A stretch of DNA of 19,814 bases, taken from NCBI GenBank assembly GCA_964467175.1, contig CAYXNY010000005.1, positions 1 to 19,814 of the forward strand, in the 5' to 3' direction. The notes under the pieces are model-generated. The model was not told the DNA's origin. It made no database searches and worked only from the letters and a program-made list of their open reading frames with translations. Source of the stretch: JAWAFD01 sp964467175 (GTDB lineage: Archaea > Micrarchaeota > Micrarchaeia > Anstonellales > J096). Every line of letters begins with the position of its first letter. The first letter of the stretch is position 1. Position numbers and translations under genes: made by a program. This document shows positions 19,312 through 19,814 of the stretch, one piece after another.

Positions 19312-19640
19312 AAAAGGATGATAGTGTTTATCTAATGCACATCATAGACGCCATAAAACGAATTGAAAGATACGTTGATGGAGTTAGCTACGAGCAATTT
19401 ATGAAAAGTAATCTTATCCAAGCAGCTGTGATAAGGGAGATCGAGATAATCGGAGAAGCCACGAAAAAGTTGAACCAAAAATTCAAAGAGAAGCATCAAG
19501 ACATCCCTTGGAAAAGTATAGCCGGAATGAGAGATAAACTAATACACGATTATTTTGGCGTGGACCTAGACGCAGTTTGGGAAACGGTGAAGAAAGATAT
19601 TCCCATTCTTAAGGATAAAATTAAAAAGTTGGTAAAATAA
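19308..19640 (+). CDS. hepT: HepT-type HEPN ribonuclease (toxin)
   Basis: The 110-residue helical HEPN (DUF86) protein has the RNase motif R-x4-H-x-Y intact (R75, H80, Y82). Tyr82 is the expected site of AMPylation by the MntA partner. I-R-E-I-E-I-I-G-E-A-T (about 42-52) is also typical of the family. With an intact toxin and antitoxin the module looks functional: an RNA-cutting toxin restrained by its neighbour, for defence or maintenance of the DNA. No transposon or plasmid genes flank it in the window. Confidence 0.9.
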   Translation: MKKDDSVYLMHIIDAIKRIERYVDGVSYEQFMKSNLIQAAVIREIEIIGEATKKLNQKFKEKHQDIPWKSIAGMRDKLIHDYFGVDLDAVWETVKKDIPILKDKIKKLVK

Positions 19641-19706
19641 CATTTTCAACATGAAGATAGATAGGTTTTTAATTATTTTCTTTCTAATTATAATAGGTGG
19701 GTTAGT

Positions 19707-19814
19707 ATGGTAGAAAGAGGCAAGGCATGGAGGAATGTATTGATTGCTTCTGGAATTACATTAGCTTCTATTTTACCTCTTAAAACAAACTTTGGTTCTA
19801 AAACTCCTTTAGAA
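19707..19814 (+). CDS. N-terminus of an exported or anchored protein, cut by window end
   Basis: ATG 19707 begins an ORF open through the last base (36 codons). A Shine-Dalgarno GGTGG lies at 19696-19700, 6 nt before the ATG, with a TATA-like TTTTTAATTA upstream. The product starts with charged residues and then a hydrophobic run (V-L-I-A-S-G-I-T-L-A-S-I-L-P-L), a signal peptide or anchor similar in layout to those at 1754-2959 and 6158-8380. Nothing else can be said from 36 residues. Confidence 0.65.
   Translation, partial: MVERGKAWRNVLIASGITLASILPLKTNFGSKTPLE

Noticed and set aside
1..19814. CRISPR arrays, insertion sequences and rRNA genes
   Set aside because: No regularly spaced repeats, transposase motifs, terminal inverted repeats with duplications, or rRNA-like sequence were found.

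Overview
This is archaeal chromosome. It carries RadA recombinase, the archaea-specific tRNA C56 2'-O-methyltransferase (aTrm56), a TrmI-type tRNA m1A methyltransferase, AlaX, a tRNA gene with a bulge-helix-bulge intron, pilin-like class III signal peptides, and TATA boxes of the TTTTTAAA type about 25 nt before start codons (leaderless genes). The very tight packing, small enzymes and many unrecognisable secreted proteins suggest a small-genome lineage (DPANN-like, for example Micrarchaeota or Diapherotrites). That placement is inference; no marker here fixes the phylum.

Layout. 2-1741: a TPR-rich protein open at the left edge. 1754-4303 (minus): an N-terminally anchored unknown protein and a polytopic membrane protein. 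4366-6094: a DUF1858-type anchored protein, a 35-residue small gene on the minus strand, purE and a shortened trmI. 6158-8380: a 740-residue HEAT-like exported protein. 8431-8555: tRNA-Ala(UGC) with a 53-nt intron in the T-loop. 8665-10600 (minus): NAD kinase, RadA and a small DUF736-like gene. 10787-11365: MarC-family membrane protein. 11367-13541 (minus): threonine dehydrogenase and 2-amino-3-ketobutyrate CoA ligase, which convert threonine to glycine plus acetyl-CoA. 13576-17449 (minus): a tight run of a PH-like protein, four pilin-like proteins, a class I aminotransferase and aTrm56. 17521-18815: AlaX and TsaC, convergent. 18950-19640: a MntA/HepT toxin-antitoxin pair, possibly led by a 26-codon ORF. 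19707-end: the start of another anchored protein.

How the genes fit together. Several concern tRNA: the tRNA-Ala gene, AlaX (clears Ser/Gly from tRNA-Ala), TsaC (t6A), TrmI (m1A57/58) and aTrm56 (Cm56). The last two modify the T-loop that the tRNA-Ala intron interrupts. The four pilin-like genes look like a minor-pilin or surface-filament cassette.

The most unexpected signal is a 51-bp sequence present twice (5002-5052 and 10680-10730, 45/51 identical). Each copy lies between divergent genes and joins a TATA box to a 16-bp palindrome (perfect in the second copy). It looks like a shared regulatory module linking a small gene/purE with the radA operon/marC.
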